A stretch of 64,000 bases of DNA from Paraglaciecola sp. T6c (lineage in GTDB: Bacteria > Pseudomonadota > Gammaproteobacteria > Enterobacterales > Alteromonadaceae): assembly GCF_000014225.1 (NCBI RefSeq), contig NC_008228.1, positions 1,984,001-2,048,000 of the forward strand, read 5' to 3'. Position 1 is the first letter of the stretch. Each line of letters starts with the position of its first letter. The position numbers and the translations under genes were made by a program. Below, in pieces: positions 9,765-18,605 of the stretch. The notes below the pieces were generated by a model. It saw only the letters and a list, made by a program, of their open reading frames with translations. It was not told the origin of the DNA and made no database searches.

Positions 9765-11054
9765 TCAATCAGATCTATTATTATCTTGTGCTAAGTAGAA
9801 TTGCGGCATTATTCGTACTGTTTTGACAACGTTATCTTTCATTTCGATAATTTCAAGAGGATAGCCAGCTAATCGTAAACTGATATTGGCTTCTGGAATA
9901 TCTTCCAAATACTCTAAAATAATCCCATTAAGGGTTTTTGGTCCTTCGGTGGGAAAATGCCAATCCATCTCTTTGTTTAACTCTCGAACATTGGCGCTGC
10001 CGTCAACCAGTACACTTCCATCCTGCTGAGTATCTGCTTCTTTGCTATGATCCGGCACCATGCTTGTGGTGAAGTCACCAATAATTTCTTCAAGGATATC
10101 TTCTAAGGTAACCAAACCTTGAATATCACCGTATTCGTCCACAACTAGACCAATGCGTTCTTTAACGGCTTGAAACTTATACATTAATGTATGTAATGGT
10201 GTCGATTCAGGGGTGAAGTAGATTTCCCGAACGGCGCGCAAAAGGCTGGATTTGGTAAACTCGTCTTTGGACAGCAACCGCAAGGCATCACGCACATGAA
10301 CAAAGCCAACTGCGTCATCAATGCTATCGCGATACAGTAAAACACGAGTGTGTTGCGAGTTTATCAACTGTTTTTGAATGTCTTTCCATTCATGATTGAT
10401 ATCTATGGCCACAATTTCATTGCGTGGGACCATAATATCTTCAGCGGTCACTTTCTCTAAGTCTAAAATGCCCACTAACATGTCTTGGTGCTTTTTGGGG
10501 ATCATGGCGCCCGCTTCGTGTACTACGGTGCGCAGTTCTTCTCTGCTTAAACTACCGCTGCCACTGTCATCAGTACTGATGCGCAACAGCTTTAAAATAA
10601 AATTAGTTATTCCGTTTACTAAAAACACCAATGGGTAAAGTAACTTAAGCATAGGTAGAAGGAAAAAAGAGGCTGGAAAAGAGACTTTTTCTGGGTAAAG
10701 TGCTGCAACCGTTTTAGGTGTGACCTCAGAAAAAATAAGGATAACCAGGGTGAGCACCACTGTCGCCATCGCTATACCGACATCTCCGTATAAACGTAAC
10801 CCTAAGACGGTTGCAACTGCCGATGCTGCAATATTGACAAGATTATTGCCAATAAGGATTAAACCGATCAAGCGATCAGGCCTTTCAAGAAGCTTTTGAA
10901 CTCTCAGAGCACCTTTATTGCCTTCGTTACCCAAGTGTTTTAGTCGATATCGATTGATCGACATCATACTGGTTTCAGAGCTAGAAAAATAAGCGGAAAG
11001 TAATACTAAAATACCAAGTAGAATAAATAGACTACCTGTTGATATATCGTCCAA
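9765..11054 (-). CDS. corB: CorB/YfjD, CNNM-type membrane protein with CBS domains
   Basis: 429 residues against 428 in E. coli CorB (YfjD). It has an N-terminal DUF21 membrane domain of about four helices (SAYFSSSETSMMSINRYRLKH, LILIGNNLVN, FSEVTPKTVAALYPEKV), a pair of CBS domains (about 195-325, with IMVPRNEIVAID) and a C-terminal CorC_HlyC domain (GSANVRELNKEMDWHFPTEG). The family is linked to Mg2+/Co2+ efflux and resistance. The start is TTG, and it matches the E. coli N-terminus (MDDISTG here, MEHVSTG in E. coli). It is the second gene of a ypjD-corB unit divergent from ffh, the same order as in E. coli. Confidence 0.9.
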   Translation of the reverse strand: MDDISTGSLFILLGILVLLSAYFSSSETSMMSINRYRLKHLGNEGNKGALRVQKLLERPDRLIGLILIGNNLVNIAASAVATVLGLRLYGDVGIAMATVVLTLVILIFSEVTPKTVAALYPEKVSFPASFFLLPMLKLLYPLVFLVNGITNFILKLLRISTDDSGSGSLSREELRTVVHEAGAMIPKKHQDMLVGILDLEKVTAEDIMVPRNEIVAIDINHEWKDIQKQLINSQHTRVLLYRDSIDDAVGFVHVRDALRLLSKDEFTKSSLLRAVREIYFTPESTPLHTLMYKFQAVKERIGLVVDEYGDIQGLVTLEDILEEIIGDFTTSMVPDHSKEADTQQDGSVLVDGSANVRELNKEMDWHFPTEGPKTLNGIILEYLEDIPEANISLRLAGYPLEIIEMKDNVVKTVRIMPQFYLAQDNNRSD

Positions 11055-11157
11055 CTAAGGGATCCCTAAAGGTTGTTAAAGCGAAACTTTAAGGGCAAAT
11101 TCCCCACGTTTCAAGCAAGTTGGCTTATTTTACTATAGATATTGGCTAAAAACAGGA

Positions 11158-11946
11158 TCAGCTTAGAATTATTTCTTTGACAAACCGACTACCAAAATAA
11201 GCCAGACTCAAAAGTATTGAGCCCAAAATAGTGGCGAAAATAATGGGTTTACCGCGCCAACCAAATTTGAAGTGTCCAAATAGCTCAACAGAAAACACCA
11301 ACCAAGCCAATATCGACAAAATGGTCTTGTGAGCTTGCCCTTGGCCGAACATGTTTTCTAAGAATACAAACCCACTTATTAATGACAGAGTTAGAAGAAT
11401 AGTACCAACGGTAAGCAATTTGAAGAGGATGCCTTCAACCATCATCAACGGGGGGAGGGAAGAGTGCAGGAGCGAGGCTTTTTTCTCTTTAAGGCGCATG
11501 TTGATGTATGCCAACTGTAGCGCGTAGAGTAAGGCAATACCAAGGCAAGCATAAGCAAATAGCGCTAACCCTATGTGAATCATTAATTCAGGGCGCACGC
11601 CAATTTGCATAATGTGCGCGTCGGGAATAAAGAGGTCAAGCAGAATTATGACGCCAGTAAATGAGTACACCACAGGCAGTAAAATGGTATTTGGCATGGT
11701 AAAGGCGGCTATCAACATGGTCACACTAATCAACCATGCGACAAGTGAAGCAACATTGAGCATGCTTAAATTCTCGCCAAGGCTAACAAAAATATCGTTA
11801 TTTAATAGCCAAGCATGCATGGCTATCGCTGCGATAGCTAATACATAAGACAGTTTTAGGTTGGGGCCTTTATGGTCAAAAAACTTCAATAAAATTACGC
11901 CAGCAGCGCCAGCATATAGGCAAAAACAAATTAAGCCTAACAACAT
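11158..11946 (-). CDS. ypjD: YpjD, CcsA/HemX-like inner membrane protein
   Basis: 262 residues against 263 in E. coli YpjD, with eight or so hydrophobic helices and the family motifs LSMLNVASLV, MIHIGLALFAYACLGIALLY and GWRGK...LAYFGSRFV. It belongs to the cytochrome c assembly protein fold (CcsA/CcmC superfamily) but its function is uncertain. It lacks the full WWD haem-binding signature of true CcsA. The ATG at 11946 follows a GAGG box. It is upstream of corB, 103 bp apart, and divergent from ffh. Confidence 0.88.
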   Translation of the reverse strand: MLLGLICFCLYAGAAGVILLKFFDHKGPNLKLSYVLAIAAIAMHAWLLNNDIFVSLGENLSMLNVASLVAWLISVTMLIAAFTMPNTILLPVVYSFTGVIILLDLFIPDAHIMQIGVRPELMIHIGLALFAYACLGIALLYALQLAYINMRLKEKKASLLHSSLPPLMMVEGILFKLLTVGTILLTLSLISGFVFLENMFGQGQAHKTILSILAWLVFSVELFGHFKFGWRGKPIIFATILGSILLSLAYFGSRFVKEIILS

Positions 11947-12179
11947 GATCTAACCTCGATTTCCGTATTGATGTTGAGCGAATTCACGAACGAAGCCTGA
12001 AGGGCAAAAACGCGAACGATTAACGCTCTGAGACGACGGAGTATAACCATTATGCCCCTTCATACCTAGTGTTTAGCAATAATTCTCATTAACTTTATTT
12101 GTTGTACTGCTTTGGTTCTTATCTGGGAGGAATTTAGGTATCATAAGCACATCTAGAATTTAACTTGTATAAATTTGCT

Positions 12180-13556
12180 ATGTTTGAAAATTTAACAGAA
12201 CGCTTAGGCAAAACTCTCAAAGATATCAGCGGCCGTGGCCGATTAACTGATGACAACATCAAAGACACCCTGCGCGAAGTACGCATGGCGCTTCTTGAGG
12301 CCGATGTCGCCTTGCCAGTGGTAAAAAGCTTCATTGAGCAGGTGAAAGAGCGTGCTGTAGGCACCGAAGTTTCAAAAAGTTTAAATCCCGGCCAGGTATT
12401 CATCAAAATTGTACAAGCTGAGTTGGAATCTGTCATGGGGCAGGCCAATGAAGGCTTAGACCTTGCCGCGCAGCCGCCAGCAGTCGTACTCATGGCAGGT
12501 CTGCAAGGTGCGGGTAAAACCACCAGCGTGGGTAAACTAGCGCGCTATTTAACCGACCGTGAAAAGAAAAAAGTACTTGTGGTCAGTGCTGACGTGTATC
12601 GTCCTGCGGCCATCAAGCAGCTTGAAACCCTAGCGATTGAAGTCGGTGTAGAGTGTTTCCCGTCGACGATAGAACAAAAGCCGATTGATATTGTTAATGC
12701 AGCAGTTGATCACGCAAAGAAAAAATTCTTTGATGTGTTATTAGTCGATACTGCGGGGCGTTTACACATAGACGCAGAAATGATGGGAGAGATTAAAGAC
12801 CTTCATCAAGCGATTAAACCGATAGAGACATTGTTCGTGGTGGACGCCATGACCGGGCAAGATGCCGCGAACACGGCCAAAGCGTTTAATGAAGCGTTGC
12901 CATTAACCGGTGTTATCTTGACGAAGACAGACGGTGATGCCCGCGGTGGTGCTGCATTATCTGTTCGCCATATCACTGGCAAGCCTATTAAATTCTTGGG
13001 TATGGGCGAAAAAATTGACGCCCTTGAACCTTTCCACCCTGAGCGTGTTGCTTCACGTATATTGGGTATGGGTGATGTACTGAGCCTGATTGAGGAAGTT
13101 GAGCGTAAAGTTGATAAAGATAAAGCCCAACGTCTTGCCAAGAAAGTACAGAAAGGCAAAGGTTTTGACTTACAAGACTTCAAAGAGCAGTTGGAACAAA
13201 TGCGTAATATGGGCGGCATGATGTCCATGATGGATAAACTACCCGGTATGGGCAACATGACCGCTCAGGTGAAAGACAAGGCCAACGATAAGTCATTTAA
13301 TCAAATGGAAGCGATCATTAATTCAATGACACCCCTTGAGCGTGCTAAGCCCGATACCATCAAAGGCTCACGCAAACGTCGAATTGCTATGGGGTCTGGT
13401 ACTCAAATTCAAGACGTAAACCGCCTGTTGAAGCAGTTTACCCAAATGCAAAAGATGATGAAGAAAATGTCAGGCGGTGGCATGAAGAAAATGATGCGCA
13501 ACATGAAAGGTATGATGCCCCCTGGTGGTCCTGGTGGAATGTTCCCACCACGTTAA
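12180..13556 (+). CDS. ffh: Signal recognition particle protein Ffh
   Basis: 458 residues. It has the N-domain (MFENLTERLGKTLKDISGRG), the GTPase G domain with G1 GLQGAGKT at 107-114, DTAGR and TKTDGDARGG, then the methionine-rich M domain that binds 4.5S RNA and signal peptides, with the SGSGTQ-like loop (AMGSGTQIQDVNRLLKQF) and a Met/Gly/Pro tail. The start was put at ATG 12180 because E. coli Ffh begins MFDNLTDRL. An in-frame TTG at 12165 has no support. No clear Shine-Dalgarno precedes the ATG. Ffh delivers nascent membrane proteins to FtsY and SecYEG. Confidence 0.97.
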   Translation: MFENLTERLGKTLKDISGRGRLTDDNIKDTLREVRMALLEADVALPVVKSFIEQVKERAVGTEVSKSLNPGQVFIKIVQAELESVMGQANEGLDLAAQPPAVVLMAGLQGAGKTTSVGKLARYLTDREKKKVLVVSADVYRPAAIKQLETLAIEVGVECFPSTIEQKPIDIVNAAVDHAKKKFFDVLLVDTAGRLHIDAEMMGEIKDLHQAIKPIETLFVVDAMTGQDAANTAKAFNEALPLTGVILTKTDGDARGGAALSVRHITGKPIKFLGMGEKIDALEPFHPERVASRILGMGDVLSLIEEVERKVDKDKAQRLAKKVQKGKGFDLQDFKEQLEQMRNMGGMMSMMDKLPGMGNMTAQVKDKANDKSFNQMEAIINSMTPLERAKPDTIKGSRKRRIAMGSGTQIQDVNRLLKQFTQMQKMMKKMSGGGMKKMMRNMKGMMPPGGPGGMFPPR

Positions 13557-13587
13557 CTAGCGTTTTCATTGCAGCTTGCTGATACTG

Positions 13588-13615
13588 ATAGCCCACATTG
13601 TTGGGCTATTTTTTT
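13588..13615 (+). terminator. Rho-independent terminator of ffh
   Basis: TAGCCCA (13589-13595) pairs with TGGGCTA (13602-13608) around a 6-nt loop, with a T tract to 13615. Confidence 0.9.
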
Positions 13616-13672
13616 GCATTTTATAGCTCATTGACATGAGTCAGTATCTTTAGGACAGACAGGAGATGAACG

Positions 13673-13945
13673 ATGAAATGTGCTGAACAAGATTATATTG
13701 AGCTAGCTTGCTTATTTAACATGCCAATTTTGTTACGTTTGCGCGATGGTAGTGAGATTAAAGGGACGGCAAAAGATACAAGCTACAATAAGCAGAAACA
13801 AGAATGTATTGTGCTTCATTCAGCAGAAGGGGAATGCAGCATAGCGCTCAATTTAATTGCTTTGATGCAAGCTCAACATGCAAACCCACATTTTAGCGAG
13901 ATCAGGTTTTCAAAGTCATTGGCCACTAAAAACAACGCCCAGTAA
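13673..13945 (+). CDS. rof: Rof-like Rho-binding antiterminator
   Basis: 90 residues. It aligns by eye with E. coli Rof (YaeO): KCAEQDYIELACLFNMPILL here matches the CDDYDNLELACQHHLMLTL core, followed by LRLRDGSEIKGTAKDT and a final strand region ending in LNLIALMQA. Rof is a small Sm-like fold protein that binds Rho and reduces Rho-dependent termination. A strong AGGAG box lies about 7 bp before the ATG. It sits alone between the ffh terminator and the CofD-family gene, 153 bp before the latter. The C-terminal tail (about 15 residues) is longer than in E. coli. Confidence 0.75.
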   Translation: MKCAEQDYIELACLFNMPILLRLRDGSEIKGTAKDTSYNKQKQECIVLHSAEGECSIALNLIALMQAQHANPHFSEIRFSKSLATKNNAQ

Positions 13946-14098
13946 AAACGCTAACTCACAAGCCGCTATCAATTTTACGGCGTCTTAATATAGCTATTAC
14001 TCTAGCAACATTACCTTCGCCCTTGGCTTTTTTGTACGAAGGTGTAATCTATTATGCATAATAATAAAGATACACTCAGGGTTAACCTCATCATATGA

Positions 14099-15316
14099 AT
14101 GCCTCTATTTATGCGCGTTAAGCCAACTCAGCACACAAAATTAACGTCTGTTCTGTCTCCTTTGGACGCTCAGCATAGGGCAGCGCATCAGGGGAAGAAC
14201 CTTTTATTTTTCAGTGGCGGTAGCGCATTGCGAAGTTTCTGTCAGCCACTGATAGAAGCAACGCATAATTCGGTGCACCTTGTAACACCGTTTGATTCAG
14301 GTGGCAGTTCAGCGACCATTCGTCGGCATTTTGCATTACCAGGCGTTGGAGATATTCGAAATCGTTTACTGGCCCTAAGTCACAATATTACGCCGGAACA
14401 AAACGTTGTAGCTCGCTTATTGGGTTATCGATTGTCCTCTATTGCAGCTCAGCACGTTCTTCGTGAACATCTTAAGTCGATGGCAGAAGGCCAAGATCCA
14501 CTTGTGCGCTCGTTAGAAATAGAAAAGCGCCAAATGTTCTGTCATAAAATGGCTAGGGTTTTGCAATGTTTGCCTGATAATTTTGATTTAAACGGTGCCA
14601 GTATCGGTAATTTGTTGTTCATTGATACCCTGTGCGCAGGTGAAAATAGACTGCAATGTAGCATCGATTTCTTTCATCAAATGTTGGATATTCGTGGTGT
14701 AGTCAGGCCGATAGTCGAGTGTAACTTGCAAATAGCCGCAGAACTGCAGGACGGCAGTACGGTGATTGGTCAGCATTTATTAACGGCCAAAGAAACCCCT
14801 GTATTGCATAGCGCTATTACCAAACTTTTTTTGTGCGAAAGCGAGGAAAACCCCGAGGCTGTCGATTGTTCTTTGTTAAGCGAAAATCGCCAATATATTG
14901 AGCAAGCCGATATGATTTGTTATCCACCTGGCAGCTTTTTTACCAGTATTGTGGCTAATTTATTGCCTGTCGGAGTAGGGGATGCTGTCAGCAGAAACCC
15001 AAATCCAAAGGTCTACATTCCCAATCTAGGTAATGATCCTGAACAGCTAGGTATGAGCTTAGAAGATTGTGTTTTGACTCTCATTAGCTATTTGCGCAAA
15101 CACACAGAACAACCTCTTCCACCAGCCAAATATATCAGTACCATTTTGCTCGATGTAAATGAGAAATATTACGCGGGCGGGATCCCTTTTGAGCGACTCC
15201 GTGAGCTGGGAATTAAAGTCGTACAGCGTGATTTAGTGACGATGCGCAGTGCGCCGTTTTACAACGATGAATTGCTGTTAAGAAGTTTATTAGATATCTG
15301 CAAAAATCACGTTTAA
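14099..15316 (+). CDS. CofD/YvcK-family protein (GAK-type CofD-like)
   Basis: 405 residues. Motifs of the CofD/YvcK (UPF0052) fold are clear: FFSGGSALRSF near residue 40, TPFDSGGSSATIRRHF, GVGDIRNRLLAL and, near 280, CYPPGSFFTSIVANLLPVGV. CofD transfers 2-phospho-L-lactate in F420 synthesis; YvcK/GlmR controls cell-wall precursor supply. No F420 genes are nearby, and the length and divergence suggest the separate branch named 'GAK system CofD-like'. The ATP-grasp and XXXCH partners of that system are not in this window. No Shine-Dalgarno is seen at 14099; ATG 14111 is a possible alternative. Confidence 0.72.
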   Translation: MPLFMRVKPTQHTKLTSVLSPLDAQHRAAHQGKNLLFFSGGSALRSFCQPLIEATHNSVHLVTPFDSGGSSATIRRHFALPGVGDIRNRLLALSHNITPEQNVVARLLGYRLSSIAAQHVLREHLKSMAEGQDPLVRSLEIEKRQMFCHKMARVLQCLPDNFDLNGASIGNLLFIDTLCAGENRLQCSIDFFHQMLDIRGVVRPIVECNLQIAAELQDGSTVIGQHLLTAKETPVLHSAITKLFLCESEENPEAVDCSLLSENRQYIEQADMICYPPGSFFTSIVANLLPVGVGDAVSRNPNPKVYIPNLGNDPEQLGMSLEDCVLTLISYLRKHTEQPLPPAKYISTILLDVNEKYYAGGIPFERLRELGIKVVQRDLVTMRSAPFYNDELLLRSLLDICKNHV

Positions 15317-15337
15317 ATTGATTATCTTCAGAGCCAC

Positions 15338-16246
15338 TTAAGCATGCAATTGTTTTATTCTTGCGACCAGGAAGTCCACTGCTGCTTTGACTTTTGGCAC
15401 TAAATAGCGCTGTTTTTGGTACAAAAGATAAATACCGAAATCACTGCTCGAAGTGATGTTAATTTCGGGAGACAGGCTTAACTCTTGCAGGTCCCCGGAA
15501 ACAAGATATTCCTTAAGCAGCCATTTGGGCGCCATCATCATGCCTTGCCCCGCTAGCACTTTCCCTAATAACCATTTTCCATTGTTTGAAACCGCCACCT
15601 GTGGGGCGGATACGTCTTGCCATTGGCCGTTTATTTCGCTGATCCAGCGCAATGGACCATTAGGGGTTCGATAATACAATCCTTTATGATGACTGAGATC
15701 CAATGGTGTATTTGGTGTGCCATATCGTTCTAAATAAGCCTTAGTGGCAACGGCAATAAATTGATTTTCCATTAATTTAATTGCAATCACGCGCTCATTG
15801 GGCGCATACCCGCCTCGTATAGCAATGTCTACTTCGTCTCGGGACAAGGCCGATAGTTCGTCGCTGAGGCGCACATCAAGAATAATTTGCGGATAACGCT
15901 GTGAAAATTCTTCTAATAATGGAAACAATATGGGCTCACCAAACTCAACCATGGCACTGATCCTAAGCTGCCCTGTAGGTACTGTTTGATAGCTACGCAC
16001 CGTGTCATTACTTAACTCTAATTGACGCAATATATCATTGACTTGATTGTAATAGGTTCGTCCTATTTCAGTTAACCTCACCACTCGCGTTGAGCGCTTA
16101 AGCAAGGTTGCACCTAACGAACGCTCTAAGTCAGCGACCCTTCGTGACAGAGATGAGGGGGGGACATTGAAAGTCGTAGCAGCGTTGGTGAAGCTGCCGG
16201 TTTCAACTACTTTGCAAAAGTATCGAATCGCTCTGAGCTGATCCAT
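15338..16246 (-). CDS. LysR-family transcriptional regulator
   Basis: 302 residues. It has an N-terminal winged helix-turn-helix (MDQLRAIRYFCKVVETGSFT... then PPSSLSRRVADLERSLGATLLKRSTR) and a periplasmic-binding-protein-like effector domain (LRISAMVEFGEPILFPLLEEF). This layout is close to the CrgA/DmlR-like subgroup. It is divergent from the CurA-like reductase gene with 157 bp between starts, the usual setting for a LysR protein that controls its neighbour. A TTATTG-N9-CAATAA repeat in the gap is a candidate binding site. It converges on the CofD-like gene with 21 bp between stops. Confidence 0.9.
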   Translation of the reverse strand: MDQLRAIRYFCKVVETGSFTNAATTFNVPPSSLSRRVADLERSLGATLLKRSTRVVRLTEIGRTYYNQVNDILRQLELSNDTVRSYQTVPTGQLRISAMVEFGEPILFPLLEEFSQRYPQIILDVRLSDELSALSRDEVDIAIRGGYAPNERVIAIKLMENQFIAVATKAYLERYGTPNTPLDLSHHKGLYYRTPNGPLRWISEINGQWQDVSAPQVAVSNNGKWLLGKVLAGQGMMMAPKWLLKEYLVSGDLQELSLSPEINITSSSDFGIYLLYQKQRYLVPKVKAAVDFLVARIKQLHA

Positions 16247-16276
16247 AAATTATCTGTTTCGCTTTATTTCGCTCTA

Positions 16277-16297
16277 TTATTGCTATTAAGACAATAA
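16277..16297. promoter_or_regulatory. Candidate LysR operator (T-N11-A type)
   Basis: TTATTG (16277-16282), nine bases, CAATAA (16292-16297). This fits the T-N11-A dyad of LysR sites and lies 31 bp upstream of the LysR start, in the divergent gap with the reductase gene. The match is by pattern only. Confidence 0.4.
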
Positions 16298-16403
16298 AGA
16301 TTGGCTTTTATGGGGAGTTATCTTAGCAAAATAAAGCCTAAAATAATATTTATCGCTGAAATAGCAGTGAAAACACAAAAATACGACTGTGAGGAGAAAT
16401 AAA

Positions 16404-17402
16404 ATGTCAACGTATACCGCTATAAACCTTATTCAACGGCCAGAGCCAGGCCCAATTCCCGCTTCAACTTTCGAAGTCGTTGAAAAACCGGTGCCTACGC
16501 CAGGACCTGGTGAAATCTTGGTCAAACAAACCTACATGTCACTTGATCCTGCGATGATCGGTTGGATGAGTTCTGATACCAAAAGTTATATACCACCCGT
16601 AGCACTTGGCGATGTCATGCGCTCTTCTGGTATAGGTGAAGTCGTAGAAAGCAATCACCCCGATTTTACAGCAGGGGATAAAGTCATGGGGATGACCGGC
16701 TGGACAGAGTACTTCGTCAGCACCGGCCAAGGCTTAAACAAATTACCCGCGGGCGTAGGCGAAGAACAAGCATTGTCAGTGTTTGCTTTACCCGGATTAA
16801 CGGCCACTCAAGGCTTATTCGGAGTCGCTAAGCCAAAAGCGGGAGAAACGATTGTGGTTAGCGGCGCTGCGGGCTCAGTAGGCTCCATAGTAGGTCAACT
16901 TGCAAAAGCAGATGGGTTGACGGTTATCGGTGTTGCTGGTTCTGATGAAAAGTGCCAGTGGTTAGTTAATGAGCTAGGGTTTGATGGCGCGATTAACTAT
17001 AAATCAGACGATATGAACGCCATGCTAAATGAACTTGCGCCAAATGGTGTGGACATTTTCTTTGAAAATACCGGTGGCGCAATTCAGCAGCATATCTTTG
17101 AGCATATGAATGCCCACGGGCGCATAGCGGTATGCGGAATGATTTCAGATTATGCTACCTCACAGCCGAGCGCTGGACCTAACTGGATCCCCATTATTAA
17201 AAAGCGACTCACCATTCAAGGTTTTACAATGCCTGACCATTACGCTCAGGTACCTGAATTACTGGCGAAGTTAACGCCCTACGTGATGAAAGGGCAAATT
17301 AAATACCGTGCTCACGTACTTGAGGGGTTACCATCAGCAGTTGATGGGTTGAACATGCTGTTAAGTGGTGCCAACAATGGGAAATTAATGGTTAAGCTTT
17401 AA
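16404..17402 (+). CDS. NADPH-dependent CurA-like oxidoreductase (MDR family)
   Basis: 332 residues. This is a zinc-independent medium-chain dehydrogenase/reductase of the leukotriene B4 dehydrogenase/CurA group: LIQRPEPGPIPASTFEVVE at the N-terminus, a GroES-like half, then the nucleotide-binding AAGSVGSIVGQLAK (about 155-168) and FFENTGG. No Cys/His zinc ligands are present. Such enzymes reduce activated alkenes, for instance alpha,beta-unsaturated ketones. The start is ATG 16404, 7 bp after a strong GAGGAG box. The upstream in-frame GTG at 16389 would lie before that box. It is probably controlled by the divergent LysR gene. Confidence 0.9.
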   Translation: MSTYTAINLIQRPEPGPIPASTFEVVEKPVPTPGPGEILVKQTYMSLDPAMIGWMSSDTKSYIPPVALGDVMRSSGIGEVVESNHPDFTAGDKVMGMTGWTEYFVSTGQGLNKLPAGVGEEQALSVFALPGLTATQGLFGVAKPKAGETIVVSGAAGSVGSIVGQLAKADGLTVIGVAGSDEKCQWLVNELGFDGAINYKSDDMNAMLNELAPNGVDIFFENTGGAIQQHIFEHMNAHGRIAVCGMISDYATSQPSAGPNWIPIIKKRLTIQGFTMPDHYAQVPELLAKLTPYVMKGQIKYRAHVLEGLPSAVDGLNMLLSGANNGKLMVKL

Positions 17403-17470
17403 CGACTGTTTCTACAAATGAATGATTCTTTTGATAACCGTTTCATAAATAGCATTCATTACTTTCTATG

Positions 17471-17497
17471 CTGGCTGGAAAGTTAATTTCCTGCCAG
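17471..17497 (+). terminator. Possible terminator of the CurA-like gene
   Basis: CTGGC-T-GGAAA pairs with TTTCC-T-GCCAG, a 10-bp stem with one T/T mismatch and a 5-nt loop. The T tract after it is weak and delayed, so termination is uncertain. Confidence 0.35.
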
Positions 17498-17600
17498 CTT
17501 ATGAATTTTTATGTGTTCAAAGCGCAATCTTCACCGAGCTATTTAAATTGCCTGTTTTTGAAGCGTGATGTGACCAAAAAATGCGCTGTTATGTAATATG

Positions 17601-18503
17601 TCACGATTGAGTGGCCAGCCAGTTATACTGACTCAATCGCTCCCAGAACCATTGCGCGGCCTTGCCTGAGGTTGATTTTTCTCTGGCAAAATAAATAGGA
17701 ATAGGCGGGCGAGGTAGTGATGTACCTTTTGCCACTAAGCTGCCATTGTCTAAAAATGGCTTTGCAATATGAATAGGTAGAAAACCCACGCCAATCCCGG
17801 CGGCCTGGGCTTGGGCTTTACTTTTCATGCTACTTACTCGAATCAACTGTTTATTATCGAACAACCCACTGGTACGTCCCGGCAAGGTGCGGGAACTATC
17901 GGCCACGACTATGTAAGGGTATTGGCGTATATGATGCCCTTCTATTAAACCAACAAAATCTGCCAACGGATGCTTAGCGCTCACAGCAAATACAAATTCT
18001 AACTCCCCAAGAAGCGCGACATCATATTGTCCCTTGGGTAGTTCGCCCGTAACGCCTAAAGCAATATCGGCACGATTTGTTTGAAGTGCATCCCAACCGC
18101 CACCAAGTGCTTCCTCAATCAAGGTGATGTCTACATGTTTATCCAGGGTGCAAAATTCCGCGATAAGCTTGAGTAATGGCGCTTCAGAGATGATTGTATC
18201 TTTTGAGATCACCAATTTTGATTCCCAGCCAGATTCTAATTGTTGAACCCGCTCTTCTAAATCGTCGGCGGCTCTTAATATTTCACTCCCCTCGCTAAGC
18301 ACCAATTTGCCAGCCGGAGTTAGTATAGCCCGTTGCCCTTTGCGATCGAAAAGAGCAACTCCCAAATCCGCTTCAAGTTTACTGATGGTATAAGTTAAAG
18401 CTGAAGGCACTTTGAATAACGCGTCTGCAGCGGCAGCAAAGCTGCCCTTGCTATGAATGGCGTTTAGCACTCTAAGGGCTTCAAGGGTAACGGCGTGGCG
18501 CAT
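17601..18503 (-). CDS. LysR-family regulator linked to pirin and DoxX
   Basis: 300 residues from ATG 18503, which has a GGAG box 7 bp upstream; the in-frame TTG at 18539 lies inside a palindrome and is less likely. The HTH is LEALRVLNAIHSKGSFAAAADALF...SALTYTISKLEADLGVALFDRKG, followed by the LysR substrate domain. This resembles the E. coli YhaJ/DNT-responsive subgroup; YhaJ is also linked to a pirin and a DoxX-like gene. It is the third gene of doxX-pirin-lysR. It may sense quinone-like or aromatic compounds and control the two genes before it. That role is inferred from context. Confidence 0.88.
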   Translation of the reverse strand: MRHAVTLEALRVLNAIHSKGSFAAAADALFKVPSALTYTISKLEADLGVALFDRKGQRAILTPAGKLVLSEGSEILRAADDLEERVQQLESGWESKLVISKDTIISEAPLLKLIAEFCTLDKHVDITLIEEALGGGWDALQTNRADIALGVTGELPKGQYDVALLGELEFVFAVSAKHPLADFVGLIEGHHIRQYPYIVVADSSRTLPGRTSGLFDNKQLIRVSSMKSKAQAQAAGIGVGFLPIHIAKPFLDNGSLVAKGTSLPRPPIPIYFAREKSTSGKAAQWFWERLSQYNWLATQS

Positions 18504-18524
18504 TTTTTCTCCATAAACGAAAGT

Positions 18525-18552
18525 CACCACCCTAAGCAACCTTAGGGTGGTG
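18525..18552. repeat. Perfect 12-bp inverted repeat before lysR
   Basis: CACCACCCTAAG (18525-18536) and CTTAGGGTGGTG (18541-18552) are exact complements separated by CAAC. The repeat lies 22 bp before the LysR ATG and 54 bp after the pirin stop. On the minus strand no T tract follows, so it could be an operator, an mRNA hairpin limiting read-through from pirin, or an RNA-processing site. Confidence 0.85.
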
Positions 18553-18605
18553 TGGTTATAAATAGCACTTTATTGCTTCACTTTAAGTTGCGTTTAAGTA
18601 ATTGA

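Noticed and set aside
12165-12179. Earlier TTG start of ffh
   Set aside because: It would add five residues (MYKFA) not seen in E. coli Ffh, and no ribosome binding site supports it.
12134-12523. Minus-strand ORF of 129 codons over the start of ffh
   Set aside because: It is the shadow of ffh, which is strongly supported in the plus frame.
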